Shown here: positions 11,394 to 24,676 of the stretch, piece after piece
Position numbering within the stretch: position 1 is the stretch's first letter
Layout: every line of letters begins with the position of its first letter
From: Synchiropus splendidus
Taxonomy: Eukaryota > Chordata > Actinopteri > Syngnathiformes > Callionymidae
NCBI RefSeq assembly: GCF_027744825.2
Contig: NC_071334.1
Coordinates: 58,285,437-58,349,436 of the forward strand
DNA length: 64,000 nt
Reading direction: 5' to 3'
The notes under the pieces: model-generated
What the model was told of the DNA's origin: nothing
Databases searched by the model: none
Seen by the model: the letters and a program-made list of their open reading frames with translations, nothing else
Translations under genes and position numbers: made by a program

Positions 11394-14300
11394 TCATGCT
11401 GTTTTCCCCGCCCTCAGTGCTTTGGTGTTTTCAGCAATCCGCGCTAAACCGTCTGCCATCAGGGCCTCTTCCAGACTCCTCCTCGCCTGGTGCACCTTCA
11501 GCTCCTGCTGCCTGCCGACACACAAAAGACGTTCCTTGAACACCAGTCTGTAATGGCCTGATCACAGGAGGTGAAGAAGAGAGTGCAGGCAGGGAGGCCT
11601 GACATGATGTAAGGCCTAGAGACCGAAGCTCTGACACAAAGACAAGAACCAGAGTTGGAAGTGCCAAGAGTTGACTAGAGGTGAACAAGATTAGAAAGAC
11701 ACGTATCAGAGGGATAGAAGCGAGAGAGGAAGACATGAAGAACAGAGGTGTGACTCAGGAGAATACCCAAGGGAAAATGCCAAAAAACAGATGAGTGTTC
11801 TGCTATTTATTCATTTTCCTAACTTCCTTGTGTTGTTCTAACATCCGGCGTAAAATGTCACAGAATTAAAAACCATCATAATGTTGGTCTAAATGGAGGA
11901 AGAAAATACAATTGTCATTCATCCCCAAAATAGAGAGACACACCAAAGTAAATACCAGGGAAAACATCAGAGCAGCAATCTCTGTCTCTGATCCCTTTGG
12001 ATGAAAGTGTTTGAAGGCCTCGACTTCATCAGCCATTCAACGGCTCAACTTTAAATGAGAGGTATCTTGTCAAATAGATTCTTACGTGTTCACTCATTAG
12101 ATGTTAAAATGAAAACTTCTGAAGCTTTCACACTTTTAAGATGTAAACTTTAAACACCTCAGAGTCATGAAATGATATGAGTCTGAACATGGCACAAAGA
12201 TATGAATCTGTCCATGAATAGTACTGTTTAGTATGAGCAATGTTTGAGTATCATCATGGGATGGCAAGTAAATCAGAGCAAAAACTGGTGGCTCCATGCA
12301 AGTAACACATTTGAAACGTGCCACTGAGCCATCCTTTGAATCACTTAGAGCACAGGTGTCAAACTCACAGCCCAGGGGCCAAACCTGGACCGCCATGTCT
12401 ATTCATGTGGCCCCTCCACACAATCAAATGCATGGTCGACTCAAAATTCTGTAATTCTTTAAAGTCCACCAAACACTAGCATGCTCATCATGTGACCCAC
12501 AGAGACAGCTATTTTCTAGGTAGCTAACAACTTCAATGAAATTCAACAAAGATTTCTTCATGTTCCAAACACAGGGCTGCTCTCGTGGTCAGCGTAAAAC
12601 AAAAAGAAACGGCGGCACCATAGCTGGAGGTGGCACAGCTGAATAGTTCAGTGGCAGTGAAATAGGAGGCGAGGATAAGACAGAATGTGAATCCGAAAAC
12701 AGAGGTAGGTGAGAGGAACAAGGGCGATTTAGGATGACAAGCACATTCAGCTGGAGAGAAGAAGGGGGGAAGAGAATTGGAAATTAATGAAGGAGAAAGA
12801 TAAGGGAAGAAGGAGGAGACAAGGGAGGCAGGAGGGCGGGGGTGGTTGAAATAGAAAAGAGAGATAGAGATGGAAGGAGATTAAACCAAAAAAATTAAAG
12901 CATCTGCAGGACGAGAGTAGAATGAAGTGCATTCCTAAATGAAGACAGAGCAGAAATCGGTTAGTGAAAACACACTGAGTGCAAAATTGGGAGAGAAATG
13001 TCAGGAAGGGGAGTATGAAGGAAGGAGGCATGAGAGGAAACAACAGGATGGGGAACAGAGAGGATGTAGTAGTCCAGTGATTCTGCAGTAATGGCTTTGG
13101 CCAGCTGTTGTCTGTGCTCCCACTTCCACCGGACACACACTCACACACACGTTTAATCGCACAGGCACACACGAGGATGTGCGCATATGAAGCAACACTG
13201 CCCCCTATTGGCCGGTATCAATTGTTATTTAATTTTCATTCATTTGTGGCCCTGGCCTGATGGGAAATACTGAAAGAAGAAGAAGCCGATTTGAAGTCCT
13301 TGAAACCATAAGGTGACAAAATGTTAACTTAAAACAGACGCATCGCTTTGCATGGCATAAGTCAGGAATTGCACATTAAAAAATATGTTTACTGGACATA
13401 CATTATCACACACAAAGCACGATACATACCATTGTCAAAATGTATATATTTATTTATATGGTAACTTGAGTTCGGTTTTAAAATCAAATGACAATTGAGA
13501 GAGCAATGAGAGAAAAAAAAAAAAACACCAAATATATTATTGTCAGCCATTTAAATATTGTGTGTTCACATGCACCAGGCTTAATGTGAGTATGAACATG
13601 AAGTGGACAGTTTAGAGTCGTACTACTAAGCTCCGCTGCATTTTAAAAAGAAACATGACAAGCTGCAGCAGAAGTAAATCAGCGAGGAAGCTGGCGAGAT
13701 GCTCTGCAAATTTGGATGTTAATGTCCTTCAGTATCATCACCCTATTAGAGAGTGACTGGATCAATAGCGCTCCAATCGATGGCAATCACAATTGTGTTT
13801 ACAAAAAATTAATAGGTTTCTTGGATGTGCAAGTCAATATTAGCACTTATGCTCGAGTGCTGCTGGCTGTGTGGGATTATTTTGTGTTTGACAGTGCAGT
13901 GGGATGCAAATATAGATGTTTAAATACAAATAACTTTTACGCTACCAAAAGTCAGATTCATTGTACAGTCTCTTGCATGGCATTCTTTGGTAAGAAGAGT
14001 AGTTTAATCCTGATCCAATATCAGTGTCAATAGAATTATTGAAGGCGAGTGATGGGTAGGTGAGGTATCATGAAACAGTATTGATGAAAAGTATCTGAAT
14101 TTTCAGTGGCCACTAGGTGGTGCTCTTGGTTAAGTAATAGTGAGAGGTTTTATTGGCATACTTTTTCAAAGCCAAACATTATAGAGAAGGTAGCGCCATC
14201 TAGCAGCTTCTGGAAATTAAGACAGTTTCATGAAACCTCATCTACCCATCATCAATGGCAGATCATTTTAGCATCACACTGTGGTTAGTTTAGATCTACT

Positions 14301-17300
14301 TGATCTATCTTCCAAATACAAAACATTGAGGTCCTTCACATCACCGAATGGTTTTGATGGTGGCGCATCAACATTCTTCTACTTCCCCGTCTTACATTAA
14401 ATTACCATCACTCATTTTCAGGAATTTTCCAGATAAAATGTTTATAAACTGCACTTGTTAGCTACTTGAATCTTGTATATAGTATATAACTGTGCACAGC
14501 TCTGGAATGTAATAAGAATTTTACATTGTGTTCAGCAAATGTGAGAAACCTCTGGAAATACTTTCATTTGAAAAATTTACACTGCAGTCTCAACTTCCTG
14601 TCCTGTTGTACTGTGTTTCATTCAAGGGTGGCATAAGCAGAGGGGCAACAGTGCGGCTGAGAGAAAGGTCCCTAAGGGCTCCAGACACATTCGATTTTTC
14701 AAAATCTTTAGTAATATTCATATATAATATTCTTTTTTTTCAGAGAGCCCACACACAAATGCTAAATCTGATGGGCCCAATAAGCTCAACGCTGCACACC
14801 ACACACATATAGCTCCTCCTCCAAACCAGGCATGATCATACATGTAGGTGATAAAACAAAGTGGAAGGAGCACAAGAAACAACAAACACAGCAAGCCACA
14901 TGGAGTAGTATAGTGTGTTTAGGTGTGTTTTTATCGGTAAAATCCCCAAAAGAATCATGATTACAGGAAGATATTCGCTGCTTGCGGAACTACATTTCAC
15001 TCATTGATACGAAAGATTCTTTCGTTTATTTATGGGCCTGTGGCTTTTCAACGGAACATCTGTGACAAATAATAGTGTGTGTGAAACCAGCATCCTCTTC
15101 TGTGTTGGTTTAACTTTTCTACTTCTGCTGTTGACTTGTTCGTCTCTCAGCACGCCGAGGCAATGAAGAAGAGCTGTTTTCACATCACTGCCTGCACGCA
15201 GGCCACTATATGTCAATAGATTTCACGTTCCATGTTACCCCAGAACAGATTTAAAAGGGAGGATAAATCACAGCGAGTCTGTTGTGGACACGGTGCTCTT
15301 TGTTACCAGATATTCTATCTACGCGTGATTTTATACGTTCTAGTTGGTTATCTCCACAAACCTGCTGTCCCATCATGCTATTGTTCATCTTCTCTTTGGA
15401 GTAAATCTCCCAGCGTGACTGCAGAGATGCTTGTCTTCATCCTCGGCTTCCTCCTACGACTCCACGCTTCATCACTCACATCTCTCATCGCCTGCTCCTG
15501 CTCTCATCACCCTCTCATCCTCCACTCTCCCTGCCACTGATTACTGCCGTTATACCCAGGATGCATGGGTCTGCTCCCCATCTTATCTGTCTTAGGCTGC
15601 CTAGACAGAAGCAGAATTCACCCACTTTAGGGAAGTTATTTGAGTGTAGAAACGATCATTCAAACCATTCTGATATAACACGGCTTAATAAAAAGGGGAG
15701 GCTCTTGTCTTGGAGCGCTTCACACATTACTGCTCTCAGAGAATTAAACGGAAACTTACTGCATGTACTCAGTGAAATGTTCACTTCTTGTTCCTCTAAC
15801 TGATCTACTCCTGAGATTCATGAGACCTCCTGACTCGGTGTAGTAAATAACTCTTATTACTATTCACAGCAAAAATCGAAAATCACTTGAGACTCACTCC
15901 ACGGTTGCAACGATTGTTGAATTCCTACAATCTGGCCAGGAGCAGATGGTTTCTCTAGCTATTGATTCGTCATTTTGTCCCACGGAAACAAAGACATTAT
16001 CATTATCAAAGTCAGCTTCTTGAAAGTCCTTCAGCCATACATCATTTTGAGCAGAAATAAAGTCATAATCCAATAAAATATAATTGTCCTTTTTTTTTCA
16101 TTTGAGGAAATGAACACATTAGCACAACTTCCACTCTCAGTTGCTGCACAGCTACTTGACAAACTCCAATGAATTAGAAGAAAACTGTAGTTTTAATAAC
16201 AATGTGTTTATCCAGTTCATAATATTCAAATATTTTTATATTTCTTTTATAAATCTTGTCCAATTCATTATTATTGGATAGAATTTATGATAGTGAAAGT
16301 AATTGAAATATCATTGCTAACAATAACATTTTGTTATAGTTCTCAAATACCTTTCCTCTTTTCTAATGTAAGCTTCCCTAACTTGTGTTTTTCATTTATT
16401 AATTTAATAACTTTTCTCAAGATCAATATTGAAAATGTTTTTCTTGTCTTTTGTACCTTGTTAGGACCTCCTTTTTCAGAGCTATGTAAATCCTTTGAAA
16501 AATCATTTTAACAGTTTTTAACAACAATAATACAATAATAATAATAATAATTGGCACAAATAATAGAAATCATTTTAGTTTCTAAGTTTCTTACACATGG
16601 AGCATTTTGCAGTGTCCTAATTGTAGGAGCACCACATCATACAATATGATTTCATAATCAAAACAACCAGGATAAAGGAGACAAAATAATAATCTGCTGG
16701 GTGGAAAATTCATTCTATGAACACTAAGATGGAAGCACCAGAAATGCTGTTCTGTGCACTTTACGCAGAAAAGCGTTTGCTCATCGCTGGCGCACTTCCA
16801 CACTGATGTTTAAGCAATTGTGTAAAGATATACCATTATCAATATGTATCAATAATAAATTAATGGATTAAAAATAAAACATATTTTAACTAGATTAAAT
16901 TTCTGGATCAAGTTCAATCTCAAATCCCTTGACATGATTCTCATCTTGAGACGGACTTGTGAATGCATTTACCCAGCTTGACCAGTAGGTGGGAGCACAT
17001 ACAGCCGTTAGACAATAGTAGACGTGTGACCTACCGGATGTGTTCGTCAGTGATGGTAAACGCTTTGCATAGGGGCTGAGACGTGTTCAGCCAGATGGCT
17101 GGGTTCTTTTCAGCAGCCACAGACGTTTGACCAGTGATGGGTGAGGAGCTCATGTGCAGAGCGCTGGCGATGGCCGACAACAGAGTTTCATCATTTGAGT
17201 CTGGACCAACACCTGCATGGGACAGATACAAGGAGAGCGTGAACGCTTGAGAAGCTTCAGTAATGTTAGATGTATGGTGAAATGAAGCCTTGCACTTGGG

Positions 17301-17336
17301 TCCTATAAGAATCCCAAAGATGTGTTTTGTTTATTG

Positions 17337-17382
<46 letters not shown>

Positions 17383-20300
17383 GCTTTTTTGTAATTTATT
17401 TTTTACAGACTCTCAGAGCTGCAAGCAGAGGAAATTATTTTAAATGAAATATCCCTTTATGATAGTATCATGTTACTATATGACATCTTCCATGTTATTT
17501 CATGATACTTATCACTGGATACTGCAGAAGACAGACACTCTGGAAGCTCCTGTGTGCTGCTTCTTGGGCAGAAGTGAGGGTCAGAAACACAATTGAAATA
17601 AGGTGATACTTGATACAAAAAAATACCTTTGCTTTGCTGTCCCCTCTGAGCTTCCATAATTAAGGAAACATGTTATCGTATTAATGACGACACAAAATTG
17701 CCCTTAAAAATGAACCTTTTTTTTCCAAAAGTAAAAGACATTGGTGCAATTGGCACTCACTCTGAAGGCCCTTGGGCAGGTCCATGGTCCGCAGGACTTC
17801 CTCCGACACGTCAGACGACCTCAGACCTTTCAGTCTCCGTTCCCAAAACAGCTGCAGAGAGTGAGAATCCAACTAATAAGTGTAATGAAACACTTCATCA
17901 GAAGCGACTCAAGCAGCATCAAGACATGAGGCTCTGTTTCCATAGTAACTTAGCATCACACTGTCACCTCATCTGCGACAAAGACAAAAAAGAGATTTAA
18001 ATATGTCACTGCAATGTTATGTCAGATCCAACTCACGGACATCGTCAGAAAGAAATTAGCTTGAATTCTCTGGGTTCTAAATTCAGATTTAAAATTCAAA
18101 TATCAAGCTCGGCGAGCAAAGCCATCTTGGTGTCAGTGAGGTTTTATATATTCACATTCTTATCGCTGGAGTAGTTTGTTTTCTTATGAGCACAACACCA
18201 GCAAGCAGGAATGATCTTCAGAGAGGCAACTGCACCGTGGCCTCCTCTCAGTTTGACACACGAGGAGCATCTCATCATGCAGGACAATAACTTGAAGAGC
18301 AAACTCACTCAGTAGTGAGTAGGCACATTACATGATTATAGGTCGAATCTAATTTTGACCCAATCACCTTTTTTGTGTGATGATGAATATTTTGGCCTTC
18401 ATTTAGTGAAAAGTTATTTCAACTGGGTAACCGGATCAGAACAAAAGGTGCAGCTTTATGAGAGCGCATGCCTTCCGCGCCATGGCGCCTCAGCGCCCTC
18501 TGATGGCTGCAGTCATGACAACACTCGTGTGCGTCAGTCTCACCTGTCTTGGCTGCTCACTTGTTCTCTGAGGATCCGACTTGACTTTGTTTCCAGGGTG
18601 ACTTGTAACCTTGGTGACAGGTTGTTTAAAAATGGACGCCGTCTGTCTGATGGGCAGAGCTGTGTTCAGGTCTGGTTTACCGCCCTGGAAACAACGTTCA
18701 AGGGATTTGTTAGTGACATAAGCACGCCTTTCTTTATGCCACCAATATCCGTGCCACTCCTTCACCTTTGATCAGGAAATAGCTAAGTAGTGTGTGTCTT
18801 ATTACAATGAGTCACTGCCTTCACGGATACGGTGCCGAAAGGCTTGCACACTTGACCACAGCGCTGCATTATACACACTGCAATGATCAGAGGAAGAGCT
18901 GCAACCACAGCAACAGGAAATCACACTCTGTGGTCGGATGAACCGAAGCAGTCATGTTTCACCCCGTTCAGTTGAACATACAATGACGATGGGGACACTA
19001 GAGCTCGTGAGGTGGTCCACCTCAGGGCCTGATGATGATTTACACCTCACATTGGAGCTGCCAAACCTCATTCAACATCCTCATTCCATCCATCAGTTAG
19101 GGCAATCATATTTCAAGTCAAGTCAATGAGGTCAACAGATAAAATCTATTATGAGGATGGGACTCAGCCAAGCAAATACTGATTCAGGCAGCACGTATTG
19201 CTCTTTTTCATTTACAATAGAAAACATACACAACAATAAAAGCACAACAACAAAGCCTTCTTTTCTTGTTATATAAACTCTCACAAGGAAGCTCATGAAT
19301 CAGCGCTTCACTGTTTCCTTCAATACAGTAAAAGTGTTTAACTTCCGATTCATGGTGATTTTATATTCAATTACTTATTAATATATCTCAGCAATAACTC
19401 AATAAATTTCAAAAATTGTTTCACAGATTAGCCTTTTGTTATTGAGTCTGTTTGAGTAAAGAATCATCCTTTTAAGAAGTGCATTTCTTGATATAATGAA
19501 AGGGGAAACTATAACCTGACACTGACAAGAGAGGCAGCACTGCGTGCTTCGTGCCTGACTTGTTGACCCGTCCAGCGAGCTGTGTTAATCGGATAATCTG
19601 CTGAGCAACGTCACAGATAAAGCACCGCCCTCGCAGGTGAGTTACCTTTGTCAGGTTAAGTGTGTCATGTCGCATTTTCTGTTTGTTCTTCTGCAGCTTC
19701 CCCGGCATCATCTTCCCCGTCCTGAAGTCGAAGCATGCCAAATCCACGGAGTTCCCCAGGTAACGGGACAGTTGAGGCTTGCTCCTGAACTTCTTCCCAG
19801 TGGGACTGCAGCGAAGACAGTGGCATTAACAGTGACAGAAGCAAGAATAAAATGTCCTTCAAATCCTGTTGTCACATTCTAACAGACAACTCCTGTATCA
19901 GATACGATAAATATAACGTTAGAAAACGTTAAGATGGGGGTGTGACCTGGTGCATGGTGAGGTTTCCCTTCAGATCATATGCCCATTTTTGGAATAAGGA
20001 GCAATGAACCGAGGTCCGCTTCAGCAACTGGCCTTGTCTGTGGCTGCATATGAATCAAACTGCTACAAAACTCCTGCATAGTACACTTGCGCTTTCCAGA
20101 AGGGCCCTCGATGACACATGGATGCAGGAGAAGAGGCTCTCTCAGGGGCCACAACACAAAGATATTCACCAATTAACTCTACATTTAACTGATGCCAAGA
20201 GAAACACGCTACAGTCTTGCTCTTCAAATGAAGCAGCAGTTCTCTCAAGAGAATGAAGGTGAGCTCCATACAAGTGCTCCAATACACACACTACAGACTG

Positions 20301-22748
20301 ACATCCCAGAGTGGCGAACCTGTGACTTGTGTCAAAGAATGAATGAACGCTATTATGATGAAGATGAAGAACATGATCCTGGTGTCTTCTTTCACTGATG
20401 CATGTCTCCAGCTCACAACAATCGTGGTAAATATATTAATGGTTGGCTTGGTAAAAAAAAAAAAAAATTCTGGAGAGAAAACATATTTTATTTACCATCT
20501 AATGAAAATTGTGTTTTGATATTTCATTCTAATAATATTGACCTTTTCACTTAAGATATTTGTTAGTTAAATAATACTATGTGAAATGCTCAAAATATAT
20601 TTGTGTCATTTGTTTAATTATTAATTACTATTTTCTTTATTTAATTAACAATAACCAAATGAAAACATAACAAGGCTGAACCTCATGAAATACGTCTTGG
20701 TGTTGAAGCACCAACATTCAGACATGATGGTCCAGGGACAGGCCTCAGGGTGTTTGCGAGAACATTAGCAGGTTTCACGTGTGTTCAATTGGAGATGGAG
20801 TGGGCGGAGTCTTCCAGTAAGTTGACCCACTGACTGATCACCTTCCTGGAACGCATGAATCACAGTCAAACTGAGAGTAAAGCCGCGGACGGCTGAGGAA
20901 GCGACGCTGCTGAGTTCACCAGCAGGGGCTGCAGCCGGTCGCCTCGGTGACAGCCCAGCTGCCCACACACCAGGGCTGACATCACTTCCTGTGTTATCTA
21001 ATCAGCAGCGATGACTGAAGTCACAGAAGCAGAAGTATTTGATCTTGTACAACAGGCCGCCATGACACGTGAAGCAGCTTCAATTGTCGATGTCATTTGG
21101 AACCAAATGGATGAATTGGACTGCTGGCATAACATAGCGCGTGGGTATTTTTAGGAATATAGTTGGAAGTCATTTGAAAATGGTGCACTTCAACATCACA
21201 GATCTTTTCTTCTTTTTAAATAATGAAATATTTTCAAACTCATACAGAACCATGAACATCTCAGTGACCTCCCTAAGCTCCAGTTTGGAGGCTTCCACAT
21301 CCAACAGCTGGCAGTCAAGCCCGTTTCCCACAGAATTCTTGTCACATGACTATTATAGCTGAGTCAGACATGGCTAACCAGAAGTGCTGCGCAGCACAGA
21401 ACGCTCCAGAGTGTCAAGATTGGTTTGGTGAAAAGACAAACGAAAGAAATGGCAGTCGACAGCCTACATACATTTTCATTGCTCAGTTGCCCTGACATAC
21501 ATTTAGACACATTTCATTTTCATGTCCTTTGTGGTGGACCCAAACCTGCACTGCTGTTTCGAATTGCTGGTTTAAATAAGACACATTGCTTCAGTATGTG
21601 TTCCAAGAATATGTTGCTATATTGTACTATTCGCTAAGATTAAACTGTATGTACTACAGCTAGTCAACAACATGAAGAATCATCTGAATCCAGAGAACTG
21701 GATGACTCCGCTGTATTTTGAGAGGACAGACAAGATGGCCGTCCCACAGGTACGTGGCGGAACAGAATGTAGGTGTTCGGTTATTATCGCGGATCAATCA
21801 TTTCTTAATTTAAGTCGCCCAAGAAAGACCCAAAACACAACAGACATCAAGCAATTCTACCGGACAAGACATTCTCAAGCCAGAGTGGAGATGCATCCTG
21901 TCATTACAGTCATGCCAAATGCAAGAGTCTTTGTTTCCTGTTCCATAATCATCGTATTATTAGTGAAAGCACAACCAGGAACAAACATTATGTACATGTT
22001 TGTAAGCCAAATAGGTGTATTCTCAGTTCATTCTGCAATTAATGATGTGTAAATGTACACAGTCCAAGGAAACCATCCTGTGGGTCTGTCACATTTACAT
22101 TAGGTGAGAACTGCTCGCTCAGGAAAAGTTGAATATGATGCCAAGTTTAACTTCACCGTACAATGTATTCATGAGCATGTCCCTAATGTTGCAATTCAAC
22201 AGATTAAAAGTTATTATTTTAACATGTCTAGCAGCAGAGCATCAATCTGGTTTGATTCAAAGCAACATCAGTCTGATAGAAGGAGGATGTTCCTGGGAAA
22301 GAATCTCAGAAGTTGTCATTTGACTGGGTGACTCAAGCACGTCTCCTGCCCTGATGGGTGAGATTGTGCAATGTGGATGAATGTTGTTGGCAGCAACAAC
22401 AACTAGGAGCTTCGGCAGTTCATCAGACATCAGCAGAGGAATACAGTAGCAAAACGGTCGTCTCGATCATAAATGACCTCTCGCCTGTGGTCAGCGCCAT
22501 TAGGACGGTATATACACACACAATAAAGTGAGTGTTGAAGCTACCGAACAACTTGTTTGTCAAGCAGAAGAGATCGATGGCTGCTTTCGCTAAAGCCGGC
22601 GACCGATCACTGACCAATCGATGCTCGCGATCAGTTACCTGTAATAATAGACGTCGCTCTTGCCGGCGCTGAGTCCGGACTTCCTGATCACTTCTTCTTT
22701 CTTCCATCCGGGCGGCAGAGCGGGACAGTCCGTCCTCTTCTTCTCCAT
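11394..22748 (-). CDS. mbd2: Methyl-CpG-binding domain protein 2, short (MBD2b-like) form
   Basis: mbd2 reads methylated CpG and tethers the NuRD deacetylase/remodelling complex. Exons 5' to 3' (minus strand): 22748-22639, 19805-19646, 18684-18544, 17851-17761, 17212-17035, 11511-11394. All are GT-AG and in frame; 265 aa. Residues 7-75 form the MBD (DCPALPPGWKKEEVIRKSG; FDFRTGKMMPGKLQKNKQ). Lys30 and Tyr34 are kept, unlike mammalian MBD3, which has His and Phe there and binds methyl-CpG poorly. The middle carries TASIFKQPVTKVTSHP and LPKGLQ. A C-terminal helix (SLEEALMAD) matches the p66/GATAD2-binding coiled coil. The start is fixed by an in-frame TGA 24 bases upstream (22772-22770), so no Gly/Arg-rich MBD2a extension can be read from this exon. 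The tail ends RAGKTA and lacks the acidic end of human MBD2. MBD2 is preferred over MBD3 because of FDFRTGKMMPGK and the las2 neighbour. Confidence 0.93.
12350..12480. mobile_element. Fragment of a hAT-type repeat
   Basis: The block cacaggtgtcaaactcacag, then ccaggggccaaacctggacc and catgtggcccctccac, matches the common vertebrate hAT-type end that reads CAGGGGTGTCAAACTC...GGCCCGGGGGCC. The opposite terminus was not found, so it is a one-ended remnant. Confidence 0.5.
12745..13065. repeat. Polypurine (GA/GGA-rich) tract
   Basis: The plus strand is strongly purine-biased for about 300 bases (agagaagaaggggggaagag, gaaggaggagacaagggagg and similar). It produces long artefactual frames on the opposite strand rich in Leu, Ser, Pro and Phe. 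Confidence 0.6.
14049..14252. mobile_element. Miniature inverted-repeat element in mbd2 intron 5
   Basis: A 26-base left arm (14051-14076, beginning gatgggtaggtgaggtatca) and a right arm (14225-14250) are reverse complements with 2 mismatches. The interior holds cactaggtggtgctcttgg and gtagcgccatctagcag. At about 200 bp with no frame it is a MITE. No convincing target duplication was seen, so the superfamily is open. Confidence 0.6.
17336..17381. repeat. (AAT)n microsatellite in mbd2 intron 4
   Basis: About fifteen AAT/ATA units without interruption, between the exons at 17035-17212 and 17761-17851. Confidence 0.9.
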
Positions 22749-24676
22749 CCTCGCACACTGGGATGACGATCAGGTCGATCGATCGCCGCGTGGACAACTG
22801 ATAAGGCCCCTCCAGATAAACAGCGTGGCGGTGGACGGTCAGGCGTCACGGACGAGACGTTGACGGCGGCTCCGTCTACCTCCGCCCTTGATGATTACGA
22901 CGCACTTGAGAGTTGAAAAACCGAAACGACAGCAAACGTGTCGCCAGCAGAGGCGAGAAACCGGGTGCTCCAGGCCCAGTGGACTTCCGGTCAGATCGTC
23001 TGCGCAGAAAGTCGACTGACCTGAACTGTGGCTAACGGCAGGCTGTGACGTCTGGGCTGTCAGGCGTGCGCGTACGCGCGCGCGCGCGCTCGCTCGTTCA
23101 TGACTCATGCACAAACACTCACTCACACAACTGCACTCAAGCAAAGATTGTTTCTTGTTAAGATGGCGCACCCCGATTCTTATTAAAGTATTCTTTAATA
23201 TTCTTTGAAGACTTTAGTGCACCCAATCTTAAAATATGATTAAATATGCAGTAGTATAAAGTACAGGTCCAAACACCTATGGGGTTTCTTTTTTTGTATA
23301 CCTTGCATATTTTCTTTACACGTCATTATTTAAAAAAATAATTTCTCATCTTGAATCATTTCGTTTTTTTGCTATCATCTTGTCATTTTATAAAATATAA
23401 CTCTGCAAATTGTCAACTAATTCTCTTTTTTGTTCATCTATCTAATGCTCTAAAATACATTAGCATTAAAAACCAAATTTAAGAAACAAGAATATAGGGA
23501 GGCGCTTTGTCAGAACCCCAATTACTACTTTTCTACAAAAAAATCTCAATTCGTGAAGCATCAAAACATTACAGATGTTATATGAAAAAAACTATACGGA
23601 GTGATATCTTGTCTCCTTACTCTGACATCTATGCAAGCTGTACCACTGACGTCACTGACGGGCCTCCTCACCTCAGCCATGATTCCAGTCATCCATGTCA
23701 TGCCAGAAAGCTTTTCATCATGTTCTTCTGACGTGTGAAATGAAAGACAAAATGCCGACACATCACCATTGCTATTATTTATTAATGCATGAAAGTGAAT
23801 CTAGAAGGCACGCGGGAAGAAATAGTATTTTTACGTAAGATTTTAAAAGTGGGATAAATCCCTAAATTGTGCATTTAAATCAAAGATATAATTTAGTTTA
23901 AAAAGCAAAGCAAGTCGGTGTCTACATGTGTTCCCCTAAAAAAGGTCCGGGTGGTCGGCTTCCGAGCGGAACCTTACTTGGCCGCCGCCTCCGGAGCAAA
24001 TGTTGTCGACCTGCTAACTTTCCCCGGGACACTTGAATGTTTACGATGTAGCGCTCTGTTTACGACTGGATTACGTGTCGATCATGTTGCATGTACAGGT
24101 TCGTAAGTGATTCTTTTGTGCGGTGTTTTTACGGCTTTGTTTCAGCATTAGTGATCTTTAGGGGAAGTGACGGCGTTTTTCTGTCGATAACTTTTTTTAA
24201 ATGAGTAAACGTATCGACCAGATTGCTATAGCACTTGCAGCTAAGCCCATAAATAACAAGACACGAACAGTTACTAGTGCTGCTTCAGAGATAAAGGCTA
24301 ACTCGTGGTGTCGGGGACTCACATATATTATACTATAATGACGGTGGAACTGACCGTCGAAGGCAGAGTGGTGTTATCGAAAAACTACGTTGTTTGCTCG
24401 ACTCATTTGCTACAAACTACATTCGATCCTCTGAATGTTGTCAGCTTGATTTTAGCTTGGCCCATTCGGCCAACTTCCTCTCTCGATTCCATCAGTAGTT
24501 CACACTCATTCGTATTCTCTTGCATAGCAATGTGTTACGAGTCAGAAGTGAAACGTACACCACTGCAGTTGAGCGATTTTGATATACGTATACTTATATG
24601 TTAACATGATCCCTTTGGACTCAGTCATCCACGGTTGCTCTTTCAGTATAAACATGTTGTTGCTGTTCCAGCAAGC
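22749..24676. promoter_or_regulatory. Divergent promoter region of mbd2 and las2
   Basis: The two start codons face away from each other across 1.9 kb. The mbd2 side (about 22560-23100) is CpG-rich. The las2 side (about 23940-24110) has CpGs, and a GTAAGT donor at 24103 suggests a non-coding first exon joined to the acceptor at 24670-24671, just before the las2 ATG. The middle (23200-23900) is AT-rich and empty. Confidence 0.5.
23064..23089. repeat. Perfect alternating purine-pyrimidine CG tract (Z-DNA-prone)
   Basis: Twenty-six bases alternate purine and pyrimidine, mostly CG (gcgtgcgcgtacgcgcgcgc at its start), 316-341 bases upstream of the mbd2 ATG. Such runs are favoured for left-handed DNA and are usually lost from methylated vertebrate DNA. 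Confidence 0.8.

Larger units (their letters stand above)
11512..17034 (-). other. Large fifth intron of mbd2
   Basis: This 5.5-kb intron separates the last exon from the rest. It contains a hAT-type TIR fragment (12350-12480), a polypurine tract (about 12745-13065), a miniature inverted-repeat element (14049-14252) and AT-rich DNA. No independent gene was recognised in it. Confidence 0.6.

Noticed and set aside
12747..13172. 141-codon minus-strand frame rich in Leu, Phe, Ser and Pro
   Set aside because: It is the complement of a polypurine tract inside an mbd2 intron.
21672..22052. 126-codon frame in mbd2 intron 1
   Set aside because: No family resemblance, on the strand opposite mbd2, and no promoter or splice sites that fit.
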